A DNA stretch of 41,641 nt from positions 1 to 41,641 of the forward strand of contig CAJQOH010000002.1 of the NCBI GenBank assembly GCA_905479915.1, in the 5' to 3' direction. The stretch is from an uncultured Flavobacteriales bacterium. GTDB lineage: Bacteria > Bacteroidota > Bacteroidia > Flavobacteriales_E > Vicingaceae. The notes beneath the pieces were generated by a model. That model had not been told where the DNA came from, ran no database searches, and saw only the letters and a program-made list of their open reading frames with translations. The stretch's first letter is position 1. Each line of letters begins with the position of its first letter. Positions 7,430-15,357 of the stretch are shown piece after piece. The translations under genes and the position numbers were made by a program.

Positions 7430-9361
7430 TTATGCCGACACCTTTTTTTCTTGCCTATCTAATAATAGTTTCACATTGGCAACAATTGCTTTTTCATCAA
7501 ATAAACATTCATCATACAACTCATTTTGAGTTCCATGATCAATAAATTTATCAGGAATACCTAAACGTTTTACTTCAGCAAAATAGTTATTGTCTGCCAT
7601 AAATTCTAATACTGCACTACCCATACCTCCCTGAACACATCCATTCTCTACAGTTATTACTTTTTTAAACTTACCGAAAACTTCGTGCAACAAAATTTCA
7701 TCAATTGGTTTTACAAATCGCATGTCGTAATGTGCAACGTGAATGCCTTCTTTTTCTAATTCTGCACAAGCAGCTACCGCTTTATTTCCAATATCTCCTA
7801 TTGTTAAAATCGCAACATCATCTCCATTCTTAATTCTATTTCCTGTACCTATTTTAACCTTTTTAAAAGGAGTTTTCCAATCTGCTGTAGTTCCAGTACC
7901 TCTTGGATAACGAATAGAAAAAGGTCCGTTATTTTCTGCCTGAGCAGTATACATTAAGTTCCTCAATTCTTCCTCATTCATAGGAGCAGAAACAATCATG
8001 TTTGGAATACATCTAAAATAAGCCAAATCGTATGCTCCATGATGGGTAGAACCATCTGCACCAACTAAACCCCCTCTATCTAAACAAAATACTACGGGTA
8101 AATTCTGTAATGCAACATCGTGTATTACTTGATCATATGCCCTTTGCATAAATGAAGAATAGATATTACAAAAAGGAGTTAACCCTTGAGCGGCCATTCC
8201 TGCAGAAAATGTTACTGCATGCTGTTCAGCAATTCCAACATCAAAAGCTCTATCTGGCATAGCTTTCATCATAATATTTAATGAACAACCTGAAGGCATT
8301 GCTGGAGTAACTCCAACTATTTTATCATTCTTCTCTGCCAACTCTACAATAGTATGTCCGAAAACATCTTGATACTTGGGTGGCATAGGGTCTTTTGGAG
8401 TAATTTTAATGATCTCTCCTGTTTCTTTATTAAAGATTCCTGGAGCATGCCATTGAGTCGTATTCCCTTCTTCAGCAGGTTGGTATCCTTTCCCTTTTTC
8501 AGTAATACAATGCAATATTTTTGGACCTGGAATGTCTTTTAAATCTTCCATTACTTTAGCCATGTAGTTTACATCATGACCATCAATTGGTCCGAAATAC
8601 CTAAAGTTTAGTGATTCAAATAAGTTACTTTGTTTGAGTAAAGTAGACTTTATTCCATGTTCTATTTTCTGAGCAATTGCTTGAGCATTTGGTCCGAACT
8701 TACTGACTTTACCCAACAAATGCCAAACCTCATCTTTTACTTTATTGTACGTATGAGAAGTTGTAATATCGGTTAAATAATCTTTAAGAGCTCCAACATT
8801 TGGGTCTATAGCCATACAATTGTCATTTAAGACAATTAATAAATTTGTATTCTCAACTCCTCCATGATTCATTCCTTCAAATGCCAAACCAGCAGTCATA
8901 GAACCATCACCAATAATAGCTACGTGTTGTCTATCCTCTTTTTTATACTGAGATGCTACAGCCATTCCAAGTGCCGCAGAAATTGAAGTTGAAGAATGTC
9001 CTACTCCAAAAGCATCGTATTCACTTTCTGATGGTTTTGGAAAACCACTTATCCCTTTATAAATTCTATTGGTATGGAATTGTTCTCGTCTTCCTGTCAA
9101 GATTTTATGTCCATAAGCTTGATGGCCAACATCCCAAACCAATTTATCATGAGGGGTATTAAAAACATAATGAAGAGCAACTGTCATTTCAACTACACCT
9201 AAACTTGCACCAAAGTGTCCTCCTTTTTGAGAAACCACATCAACAATAAAATCTCTTAACTCTTCACACAACTGTGGCAATTCATCTTCAGAAATTTTCT
9301 CTCTTAGGTCTTTTGGAATGGTTATCTTATTTAAAAGATCTCCAACTTTATAGTTACTCAT
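7430..9361 (-). CDS. dxs: 1-deoxy-D-xylulose-5-phosphate synthase
   Basis: 643 residues, the usual DXS length. The thiamine-diphosphate motif is GDGSMTAGLAFEGMNHGG through LNDN. The catalytic Glu region is GIAEQHAVTFSAGMAAQG, and FCLDRGGLVGADGSTHHG is the transketolase-like pyrimidine domain. The C-terminal transketolase domain ends with VTVENGCVQGGMG. It joins pyruvate and glyceraldehyde-3-phosphate to make DXP, the entry to the MEP isoprenoid route and a precursor for thiamine and pyridoxal. A TAnnTTTG element lies 21 bases upstream. Confidence 0.96.
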   Translation of the reverse strand: MSNYKVGDLLNKITIPKDLREKISEDELPQLCEELRDFIVDVVSQKGGHFGASLGVVEMTVALHYVFNTPHDKLVWDVGHQAYGHKILTGRREQFHTNRIYKGISGFPKPSESEYDAFGVGHSSTSISAALGMAVASQYKKEDRQHVAIIGDGSMTAGLAFEGMNHGGVENTNLLIVLNDNCMAIDPNVGALKDYLTDITTSHTYNKVKDEVWHLLGKVSKFGPNAQAIAQKIEHGIKSTLLKQSNLFESLNFRYFGPIDGHDVNYMAKVMEDLKDIPGPKILHCITEKGKGYQPAEEGNTTQWHAPGIFNKETGEIIKITPKDPMPPKYQDVFGHTIVELAEKNDKIVGVTPAMPSGCSLNIMMKAMPDRAFDVGIAEQHAVTFSAGMAAQGLTPFCNIYSSFMQRAYDQVIHDVALQNLPVVFCLDRGGLVGADGSTHHGAYDLAYFRCIPNMIVSAPMNEEELRNLMYTAQAENNGPFSIRYPRGTGTTADWKTPFKKVKIGTGNRIKNGDDVAILTIGDIGNKAVAACAELEKEGIHVAHYDMRFVKPIDEILLHEVFGKFKKVITVENGCVQGGMGSAVLEFMADNNYFAEVKRLGIPDKFIDHGTQNELYDECLFDEKAIVANVKLLLDRQEKKVSA

Positions 9362-9381
9362 ACAAACAGTAATTTATTTAG

Positions 9382-9389
9382 CAAATATA
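9382..9389 (-). promoter_or_regulatory. Probable -7 promoter element for dxs
   Basis: The minus strand reads TATATTTG, matching TAnnTTTG, about 21 bases upstream of the dxs ATG. A good TTTG -33 box at 17-20 bases was not found, so this is a half-supported promoter for the dxs-aroG/aroQ pair. Confidence 0.4.
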
Positions 9390-9546
9390 CTCAATTCTTG
9401 ATGTATACTTAACACCCGAAACAACTTCTTATTATATTTTTAACTACTAATAATCAATAGTTTATGATTTATTAACAATTTCCAATTAAACCTTCCTTCA
9501 TTTTTCTACTCTAAACTATATATTAACCAATAAAACCTATTTAATT

Positions 9547-9927
9547 ATGAAAACATTAAAATTAACATTAGCAATTACCGCTTTAACTTTATCTACTGTA
9601 ATTTGTCAAGCACAACCTAGAGCTGGAGAACATCCTTCAAAACCTAATAAAGGAGCTAAACTTGTTGAAAAACTAGGCCTTAACCAAGAGCAAGCTGATC
9701 AATTGAAAGTAATTCATGAAAAACAAATGTCTGAAGGTAAAGCCTTACAAGAAAAAATGGCCCCTCTCAAAGAAGAACTAAAAGCGTTAAAAGCTGAAAA
9801 GAAAGCATTGAATGAATCAAAAATCAAAGAAATTGAAGCGATTTTAACTCCAGAACAATTTGAGAAGTTCAAAGAAATGAAGGCGCACAGAAAAGAAAAA
9901 CGAGAAAATAAAAAAGGCAACAAGTAA
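9547..9927 (+). CDS. Small secreted Spy/CpxP-like helical protein
   Basis: 126 residues. A signal peptide (about 1-22, MKTLKLTLAITALTLSTVIC then QAQ) is followed by a highly charged, almost wholly helical body rich in Lys and Glu. Two LTxxQ-like elements are visible: LNQEQADQL near residue 45 and LTPEQFEKFKEM near residue 98. This pattern fits the Spy/CpxP/heavy-metal-resistance periplasmic chaperone-sensor group. Function is inferred from pattern only. It ends at a bidirectional terminator shared with the convergent anti-sigma-like gene, and the proximity to an ECF sigma factor fits an envelope-stress role. Confidence 0.6.
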   Translation: MKTLKLTLAITALTLSTVICQAQPRAGEHPSKPNKGAKLVEKLGLNQEQADQLKVIHEKQMSEGKALQEKMAPLKEELKALKAEKKALNESKIKEIEAILTPEQFEKFKEMKAHRKEKRENKKGNK

Positions 9928-9937
9928 TACGCTTACT

Positions 9938-9968
9938 AAAGGCTATTTATCTTTGATAGATAGCCTTT
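9938..9968. terminator. Bidirectional intrinsic terminator
   Basis: The stem AAAGGCTAT/ATAGCCTTT is extended by TATC/GATA across one mismatch, with a three-base TTT loop and T-runs usable from both strands. It lies between the convergent Spy-like gene and the PKD/CHU_C gene and should serve both. Confidence 0.85.
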
Positions 9969-9970
9969 TT

Positions 9971-11080
9971 TTATTCCAATAGATTAATCACCTGCTTTTG
10001 AACATGCTTCTCTCCATCAGTTCCAACAGCAACAACAACAATTAGATATTGCCCTTGAACTAAATAGTTGCCTGATTGATCTTTCCCATCCCAAACATCA
10101 TCTAATGAATTCATAAAATAAACCGGATTCCCTTTTGTATCTGTAATTTGAACCTGAATATTCTCAATATTTTTTCCTCTTACTTTAACAAAATCATTTT
10201 GCCCATCTCCATTCGGTGAAAATACATTTGGCAATTTTTGTAATGAAGAACTGTAATCTTTTTCTACAACAATTGTTTTGTGAGCATCTTTTGAATTTCC
10301 ATTCTTATCTATCCCAGTCAATACAACACGATAGGTTCCCTCTTCTTCAAAAACATGAACAGGAGCATCTCCATTTACTTTTTCTGAACCATCTCTAAAA
10401 TCCCAAAAATAAGTTTCGGCATTTTCTCCCAAAGCATCAAACTGCACGGTAAGAGGAGCTTTTCCTTTAATATTATCAACATTGATGTTCACTGACAAAT
10501 TAATTACAGCATCTTTTTCTGCAACTACAGTAGTTTTTGAAACTGCCTTTTCTGAAGCAACTTTTTTCACTACACCATCAGTAGCAGCATCATTTTCAAC
10601 CGCTTTTTGATTCTCAACCTCAACTTCACCTTTGTTGGTTTGCTGATTTTCAAGATCTGATTGTGATTTTTTATCTTCTGTAGAATCTTCGTTTATTTGA
10701 ACTTTTTCCTCACTACTTGCTTTCTCATCTTCAATAACGATATTCCCTTCAACAAACTCTTCTTTAGCATTTTCTATAGCAACCTGTTGCTCATCATCTA
10801 CAATTTCTGAAACAACCTTGTTTTCTGTAAGAACTGTACTTTTCTTATTTAAGTTTCCTGATACAAAATAAGCTCCTGTTGTAATTGCACCAACAGCAAC
10901 AACTCCTGCTACAATCTTTAAAGCAATTGATTTTCCTACCACACCAGAAGCAACTGATGAGGCAGCACTTGAACCAATAGAACTTTGAATGCTCGTCCAA
11001 ACACTTGGATCAACATTAGCTTCAAAGCCATCAAAGGCCTGCTTAAAAACTTCGTCTATATTTTCTAATTCGTTCTTCAC
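9971..11080 (-). CDS. Membrane-anchored anti-sigma-like protein with PKD and CHU_C (gliding-associated) domains
   Basis: 369 residues starting at GTG, overlapping the upstream sigma stop by four bases (GTGA), which implies translational coupling. Order of parts: a cytoplasmic N-terminus (1-50) with DEVFKQAFDGFEANVDPSVW, common in flavobacterial anti-sigma-position proteins; one membrane helix (about 51-74); an acidic low-complexity linker (about 80-195); a PKD domain (about 198-277, with the hallmark YFWDFRDGS and HVFEEEGTYRVVLTG); and a C-terminal CHU_C/gliding-motility-associated domain (LPNVFSPNGDGQNDFVKV, about 280-369). No classical zinc anti-sigma motif is visible. An inner-membrane protein carrying a domain usually seen on secreted T9SS cargo is unusual. 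The anti-sigma role is inferred from position. Confidence 0.7.
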   Translation of the reverse strand: MKNELENIDEVFKQAFDGFEANVDPSVWTSIQSSIGSSAASSVASGVVGKSIALKIVAGVVAVGAITTGAYFVSGNLNKKSTVLTENKVVSEIVDDEQQVAIENAKEEFVEGNIVIEDEKASSEEKVQINEDSTEDKKSQSDLENQQTNKGEVEVENQKAVENDAATDGVVKKVASEKAVSKTTVVAEKDAVINLSVNINVDNIKGKAPLTVQFDALGENAETYFWDFRDGSEKVNGDAPVHVFEEEGTYRVVLTGIDKNGNSKDAHKTIVVEKDYSSSLQKLPNVFSPNGDGQNDFVKVRGKNIENIQVQITDTKGNPVYFMNSLDDVWDGKDQSGNYLVQGQYLIVVVAVGTDGEKHVQKQVINLLE

Positions 11081-11622
11081 TTAACTACTTCTTCTTTTAA
11101 TAATATTTTTTGCAAATGAGCTCTTGCTCTTGAAAATTGAGATTTAGATGTACTTATTGAAATGTTTAATTCTTCTGCAATTTCTTTATGAGAATAACCT
11201 TCAATCGCATACAGATTAAAAACAGTTCTAAAACCTGTAGGCATACTATGAGTTATCTTTAATAAATCCTGTGCCGATAAAACATCAATTGCACCTTCAT
11301 TATAATTTTGCAATTGATAATCCACCTTATCCATTTCAACATTATTCTGTAATTTTTTATTCTTACGAATATTGTCCAATGCAGTGTTTACAATAATTTT
11401 TCTAATCCAACCTTCTAAAGAACCTTTGTGGTTATACATCTCTAATTTCTCAAAGACTTTTATAAACCCCATTTGTAAAACATCTTGCGCCTCTTCCGCA
11501 TCCTTAGAGTACCTTAAACATACTCCCATCATTCTTCTCGAATAAAACTCGAACAATTGCTTTTGAGCTAGGGCATCCTTCTCAAGACACTTATAGACCA
11601 ATTGCTCTTCATTCATTTTCAT
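11077..11622 (-). CDS. ECF-type RNA polymerase sigma factor
   Basis: 181 residues, typical for ECF sigma factors with only regions 2 and 4. Region 2 includes LFEFYSRRMMGVCLRYSKDA, then EEAQDVLQMGFIKVFEKL. Region 4 has the helix-turn-helix YAIEGYSHKEIAEELNISIS followed by STSKSQFSRARAHLQ. An alternative ATG two codons in (11616) is equally possible. The downstream gene overlaps by GTGA and encodes a probable membrane anti-sigma partner. An ECF-like promoter (AACCT / CATCTTA) immediately upstream suggests autoregulation. Confidence 0.92.
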   Translation of the reverse strand: MKMNEEQLVYKCLEKDALAQKQLFEFYSRRMMGVCLRYSKDAEEAQDVLQMGFIKVFEKLEMYNHKGSLEGWIRKIIVNTALDNIRKNKKLQNNVEMDKVDYQLQNYNEGAIDVLSAQDLLKITHSMPTGFRTVFNLYAIEGYSHKEIAEELNISISTSKSQFSRARAHLQKILLKEEVVK

Positions 11623-11633
11623 TTATTCGATAT

Positions 11634-11662
11634 TAAGATGTTTATTCGGGTAAAAAGGTTGC
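11634..11662 (-). promoter_or_regulatory. Possible ECF-type autoregulated promoter
   Basis: On the minus strand GCAACCT (11662-11656) is followed after 15 bases by CATCTTA (11640-11634), then the sigma gene start at 11622. An AACC-type -35 and a CGTC-like -10 with 15-17 base spacing is the usual ECF arrangement. It is therefore a candidate site for the sigma factor to act on its own gene. It is based on pattern only. Confidence 0.35.
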
Positions 11663-11707
11663 ATTAACATTTATAAAGTTAAACAAATCCATCTACTAGT
11701 TTATTTT

Positions 11708-11715
11708 TACCTTTG
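11708..11715 (+). promoter_or_regulatory. Probable -7 promoter element for the DUF1702 gene
   Basis: TACCTTTG matches TAnnTTTG exactly, 21 bases upstream of the ATG at 11737. No clear TTTG -33 was found. It would drive the DUF1702-rsmI pair. Confidence 0.45.
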
Positions 11716-11736
11716 GTTTTTAATCGTTAAAGAATA

Positions 11737-12573
11737 ATGACAGAGGTAAAAGATAAAATGGACTTAATTCAATCTATATTTATAGATTCGAAAGAAAACT
11801 CATTAGCTACTTCTGATCTAAATACGCTCAACAAGTCTTTGCTTAAAACAAATCCAGAGTTTACCTCATTAGCATACGAAGCTGCTGCAATGGGTGTTGC
11901 AATAAATAGCATCAAACTCACCAACTCTTTAAAATCTTGGACTAATTTCTATCAAGAATATGGGCAAAATCATGCTGCACAAATTCATGTAGGGTTAGGC
12001 TGGGCATTATCAGAGCTTAATCTAAAAGCAGCTGAATACATTCAGAATCTTGAACCGATTTACAAATACAGGGTAATTGATGGTTTTGGTTATCATGAAG
12101 GAAGGTTTAAAAGAAGACAAGCAGTAAGAACACAAAAAATTCCAGTTGAATTGGATGAAAATGGTATACGTGCATACAACCAAGGTTTAGGACGAAGTTT
12201 TTGGTACACAGCTCAAGGAGAACCAGAAAAACTATCAAAATTAATAACCATTTTCCCAAAAGAACGACACTTTGATATGTGGAGAGGAGCTGGAGTTGCA
12301 GTTGCTTATGTTGGAGGGATTAATGCGTTAACGCTAAAAAGTTTACTTGACTACTCTCAAACGAATCAAAATGCTTTTAAATGTGGAATTGCATTAGCGA
12401 TTCAAAGTCGAGAAAAAGCAACCACATCAACCAAAGAAACTGAAGTTACTTCTAAAAGCATATTCAATCTAACTTGTTCTGAAGTTGCTAAAAAGCTTAC
12501 AGAATTAGAACAAAACGCTAATACAGATAACTTATTTTTTAATTGGATATCTCAAATTGAACAAAACATATGA
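11737..12573 (+). CDS. DUF1702 family protein
   Basis: 278 residues, soluble, no signal peptide. The pattern of conserved blocks is that of DUF1702: FTSLAYEAAAMGVAI, QIHVGLGWALSEL, YRVIDGFGYHEGRF, YNQGLGRSFWYTAQG, then FPKERHFDMWRGAGVAVAYV with GG. DUF1702 proteins are best known from enediyne polyketide clusters, where their chemistry is unresolved, and they also occur alone in other bacteria. No enediyne PKS or UnbU/UnbV partner is visible here. The last four bases (ATGA) overlap the rsmI start, so the two are translationally coupled. The biochemical function is unknown. Confidence 0.75.
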   Translation: MTEVKDKMDLIQSIFIDSKENSLATSDLNTLNKSLLKTNPEFTSLAYEAAAMGVAINSIKLTNSLKSWTNFYQEYGQNHAAQIHVGLGWALSELNLKAAEYIQNLEPIYKYRVIDGFGYHEGRFKRRQAVRTQKIPVELDENGIRAYNQGLGRSFWYTAQGEPEKLSKLITIFPKERHFDMWRGAGVAVAYVGGINALTLKSLLDYSQTNQNAFKCGIALAIQSREKATTSTKETEVTSKSIFNLTCSEVAKKLTELEQNANTDNLFFNWISQIEQNI

Positions 12574-13241
12574 AACTCTATCTCATACCTACTCCAATTG
12601 GAAACTTAGAAGATATCACCTTACGCGCTTTACGAATTTTAAAAGAAGTAGATGTAATTTTAGCTGAAGACACCAGAACATCTTCTAAGCTATTAAAACA
12701 TTATGAGATTGATAAGCGACTGATAGCTCACCATCAACACAATGAACACAAATCTTTAGAGCGAATTATTGACGCTCTTAAAGCAGGAGAAACAATGGCG
12801 CTAATTAGTGATGCCGGAACTCCAGCAATATCTGATCCAGGTTTTTTATTGGCAAGAGAATGTATTAAAAATAATATTGAAATAGAATGTTTACCTGGAG
12901 CAACCGCTTTTACTCCTGCTCTCGTTAACTCTGGATTTCCTTGTGATAAATTTATTTTTGAAGGATTTCTTCCTCATAAAAAAGGAAGACAAACAAGGTT
13001 AAAACTATTGGCCGAAGAAACGAGAACCGTAATTTTTTATGAATCTACTCACCGCCTTCTCAAAACGTTAACTCAATTTCAAGAATACTTTGGCGAAGAT
13101 AGACAAGTTTCAGTATCTAGAGAATTGACTAAAATGCATGAAGAAACAATTCGTGGAACAGTTAAAGAAGTAATTGAGTATTACAACAACAATGTAACAA
13201 AAGGTGAAATAGTTATAGTTGTTCATGGTGCTGAGAAGTAA
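12570..13241 (+). CDS. rsmI: 16S rRNA (cytidine-1402-2'-O)-methyltransferase
   Basis: 223 residues. It opens with LYLIPTPIGNLEDITLRALR, then VILAEDTRTSSKLL, ALISDAGTPAISDPG, ECLPGATAFTPALVNSG and FYESTHRLLKTL. These are the sequential signatures of the tetrapyrrole-methylase-fold enzyme RsmI, which methylates the ribose of C1402 in 16S rRNA using SAM. The C-terminal extension found in longer proteobacterial versions is absent, as is usual in Bacteroidota. It is coupled by ATGA overlap to the DUF1702 gene. Confidence 0.95.
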   Translation: MKLYLIPTPIGNLEDITLRALRILKEVDVILAEDTRTSSKLLKHYEIDKRLIAHHQHNEHKSLERIIDALKAGETMALISDAGTPAISDPGFLLARECIKNNIEIECLPGATAFTPALVNSGFPCDKFIFEGFLPHKKGRQTRLKLLAEETRTVIFYESTHRLLKTLTQFQEYFGEDRQVSVSRELTKMHEETIRGTVKEVIEYYNNNVTKGEIVIVVHGAEK

Positions 13242-13305
13242 GTCTTAACATTAATTAATACACTTCTAGCGCTCCTTTAATTTATCTTTTTTTTATTTTT
13301 GAAAA

Positions 13306-14433
13306 ATGTCAAACTTAAAAGAAATAGCACAAGTATTTTTTAAATTAGGATGCTTTGCTTTTGGTGGACCAGCAGTCCATATCGCAATGATGGAAGAAGA
13401 AATTGTATCCAAAAGAAAATGGATGTCTTCTGAACACTTTTTAGATTTAATTGGAGCAACAACCCTAATTCCTGGTCCAAACTCTACCGAAATGACCATG
13501 CATTGTGGTCATGAACGTGGCGGATGGAAAGGAATGTTTGTTGCTGGCATCTGCTTTATATTTCCAGCAGTTTTTATTACAGGTTTATTGGCTTGGTTTT
13601 ATGTTCGATTTGGAGATTTACCCAACGTAAAACCATTTATAATAGGCATACAACCAGCTGTTGTTGTAATTATTATTCAAGCAGTATTTAAACTCGGCAA
13701 AAAAGCAATTAAAAATGTAGAATTAGGAATATTTGGGGCAATTGCCCTAGGGCTTAATCTATTTGGATTAAATGAGATTTTCAGCCTTTTAATTACTGCT
13801 ATTCTAGGAACAGCATACTTTTCCATTAAGAACAAATCTCAAGTAAACAGTATAAGTCCAATTCTATTAACCCTTTTTGGTACATCCTCTCTTAGCCTTT
13901 CAAAAATCACCACCCTAAGTGTTTTCTTAAGCTTTTTTAAAATTGGTGCAATACTATATGGAAGTGGCTATGTTTTATTTGCCTACTTAGATGCCGAATT
14001 TGTTGAAACAGGAATAATGACTAGAACAGCATTACTAGATGCTATTGCAATTGGCCAATTTACTCCAGGACCAGTTCTATCTACAGCAACATTTGTTGGT
14101 TTTCAGCTCAATGGTTTTTGGGGCGCAATAGCAGCTACTACAGGAATATTTCTACCTTCTTTTTTATTGGTACTATTATTGAACCCACTTATTCCAAAAA
14201 TGAAAAAATCAATTACATTAAAAACCTTTTTAAACCTAATGAGTGTTGGTGCAGTAGCACTAATGGTTGCTGTAATCATAAAAACAGGAACTACTTCTTT
14301 ATTGGATATCAAAAGCGCAAGCATTTTTATCATAAGTTTAGTTTTAGCATTTACAGTAAAAAAAGTAAATGCAATGCACCTTGTTTTATTAGGATCTATT
14401 CTAGGTTACGCCTCCTCTTTTATTACACTATGA
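13306..14433 (+). CDS. chrA: Chromate transporter, two-domain CHR type
   Basis: 375 residues with about ten to twelve hydrophobic segments. Two repeated CHR domains are visible: the first with FAFGGPAVHIAMMEEEIV and LIPGPNSTEMTMHCG, the second with FFKIGAILYGSGYVLFAYL and GQFTPGPVLSTATFVGF. This is the long-chain CHR family, which exports chromate across the inner membrane in studied members; a natural sulfate-analogue or other anion substrate is possible. A TATTTTTG element lies immediately before the ATG (13294-13301). The stop overlaps the esterase start by ATGA. Confidence 0.9.
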   Translation: MSNLKEIAQVFFKLGCFAFGGPAVHIAMMEEEIVSKRKWMSSEHFLDLIGATTLIPGPNSTEMTMHCGHERGGWKGMFVAGICFIFPAVFITGLLAWFYVRFGDLPNVKPFIIGIQPAVVVIIIQAVFKLGKKAIKNVELGIFGAIALGLNLFGLNEIFSLLITAILGTAYFSIKNKSQVNSISPILLTLFGTSSLSLSKITTLSVFLSFFKIGAILYGSGYVLFAYLDAEFVETGIMTRTALLDAIAIGQFTPGPVLSTATFVGFQLNGFWGAIAATTGIFLPSFLLVLLLNPLIPKMKKSITLKTFLNLMSVGAVALMVAVIIKTGTTSLLDIKSASIFIISLVLAFTVKKVNAMHLVLLGSILGYASSFITL

Positions 14434-15314
14434 GAGCTTTAGTACTTTTCATATTATCCTTAGTTAGTATCTCTCTAATAGCTCAAGAAAATTTAACTGA
14501 GATCAAAGATTTTGGAAAAAATAAAGGGAACTTAAAAATGTATACTTACGTTCCCGAAAATTTAGATCACAACAAAAAAATTCCACTTGTTGTTGTTATT
14601 CATGGTTGTACACAATCTGCAAAAATGATTGCCAGCGAAACTGGCTGGAATAAACTGGCCGATTCTTTAAACTTTATTGTTGTTTATCCTGAACAAAAGA
14701 TAATCAACAATACTGCAAAATGTTACAACTTCTACCTAGGTTACAAAGCAAAAAAAGACAAAGGGGAAGTTGCATCAATCAAACAAATGATTTCGTATAG
14801 CATCAACAATTACAACATTGATAGCTCTAAAATATTTATTACTGGAATGTCATCTGGTGGTGGTATCAGCAATGCCATGCTAAATGCTTACCCTACTCTT
14901 TTTAATGCTGGGGCATTATTGGCAGCACCTTCTACATTATTTAGCCCCAATACCGAATCTCCAAAAAACCAACCAAGAGTTGCAATCATACAAGGTGCCA
15001 AAGATATGGTTGTTCCAAAATCAAACTCTAAACGAATTTTAAAGCAATGGCTCATAAAAAATCAATTTAACGAAACAGATTTTACCTTAAACGAAGAGTA
15101 CTTAAACCACCCTTTGCTCAGTGCAAAACAATACTACAATACTGAGAAGCAATTAAAGATAATTCTTCTTATTGCTGAAGACATTAAACACAAAGTGATG
15201 ATATCTCCAGGAAAAGCAATTGACCATGGCGGAAAAATGGATGTACATACCATAGATGTTAATTTTCATTCTACGTTTTGGATCGCTAACTTTTTTGGAT
15301 TAACAGCCCAATAA
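14430..15314 (+). CDS. Secreted PHB-depolymerase/feruloyl-esterase-like alpha/beta hydrolase
   Basis: 294 residues from the ATG at 14430. The same frame is open upstream inside chrA, but the signal peptide (MRALVLFILSLVSISLIAQ) fixes this start. Blocks are VVVIHGCTQSAKMIASETGW and the nucleophile elbow GMSSGGG (S141). An Asp candidate is in QGAKDMVVP, and a His candidate is in AIDHGGKMDV or NFHSTFW. This is the LpqC/PHB-depolymerase esterase pattern, acting on short polyester or aryl ester substrates outside the inner membrane. ATGA overlap with chrA suggests coupled translation, though no functional link to chromate is known. The exact substrate is not readable. Confidence 0.82.
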   Translation: MRALVLFILSLVSISLIAQENLTEIKDFGKNKGNLKMYTYVPENLDHNKKIPLVVVIHGCTQSAKMIASETGWNKLADSLNFIVVYPEQKIINNTAKCYNFYLGYKAKKDKGEVASIKQMISYSINNYNIDSSKIFITGMSSGGGISNAMLNAYPTLFNAGALLAAPSTLFSPNTESPKNQPRVAIIQGAKDMVVPKSNSKRILKQWLIKNQFNETDFTLNEEYLNHPLLSAKQYYNTEKQLKIILLIAEDIKHKVMISPGKAIDHGGKMDVHTIDVNFHSTFWIANFFGLTAQ

Positions 15315-15357
15315 AACTTTTAAAAAATGATTACTTTTCCAGTCTCAAAAGTAGATT

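Noticed and set aside
14118-14429. Longer esterase start inside chrA
   Set aside because: The extension is out of frame with the transporter, Lys/Asn/Tyr-rich and unlike a protein. The signal peptide starting at 14430 fixes the start.
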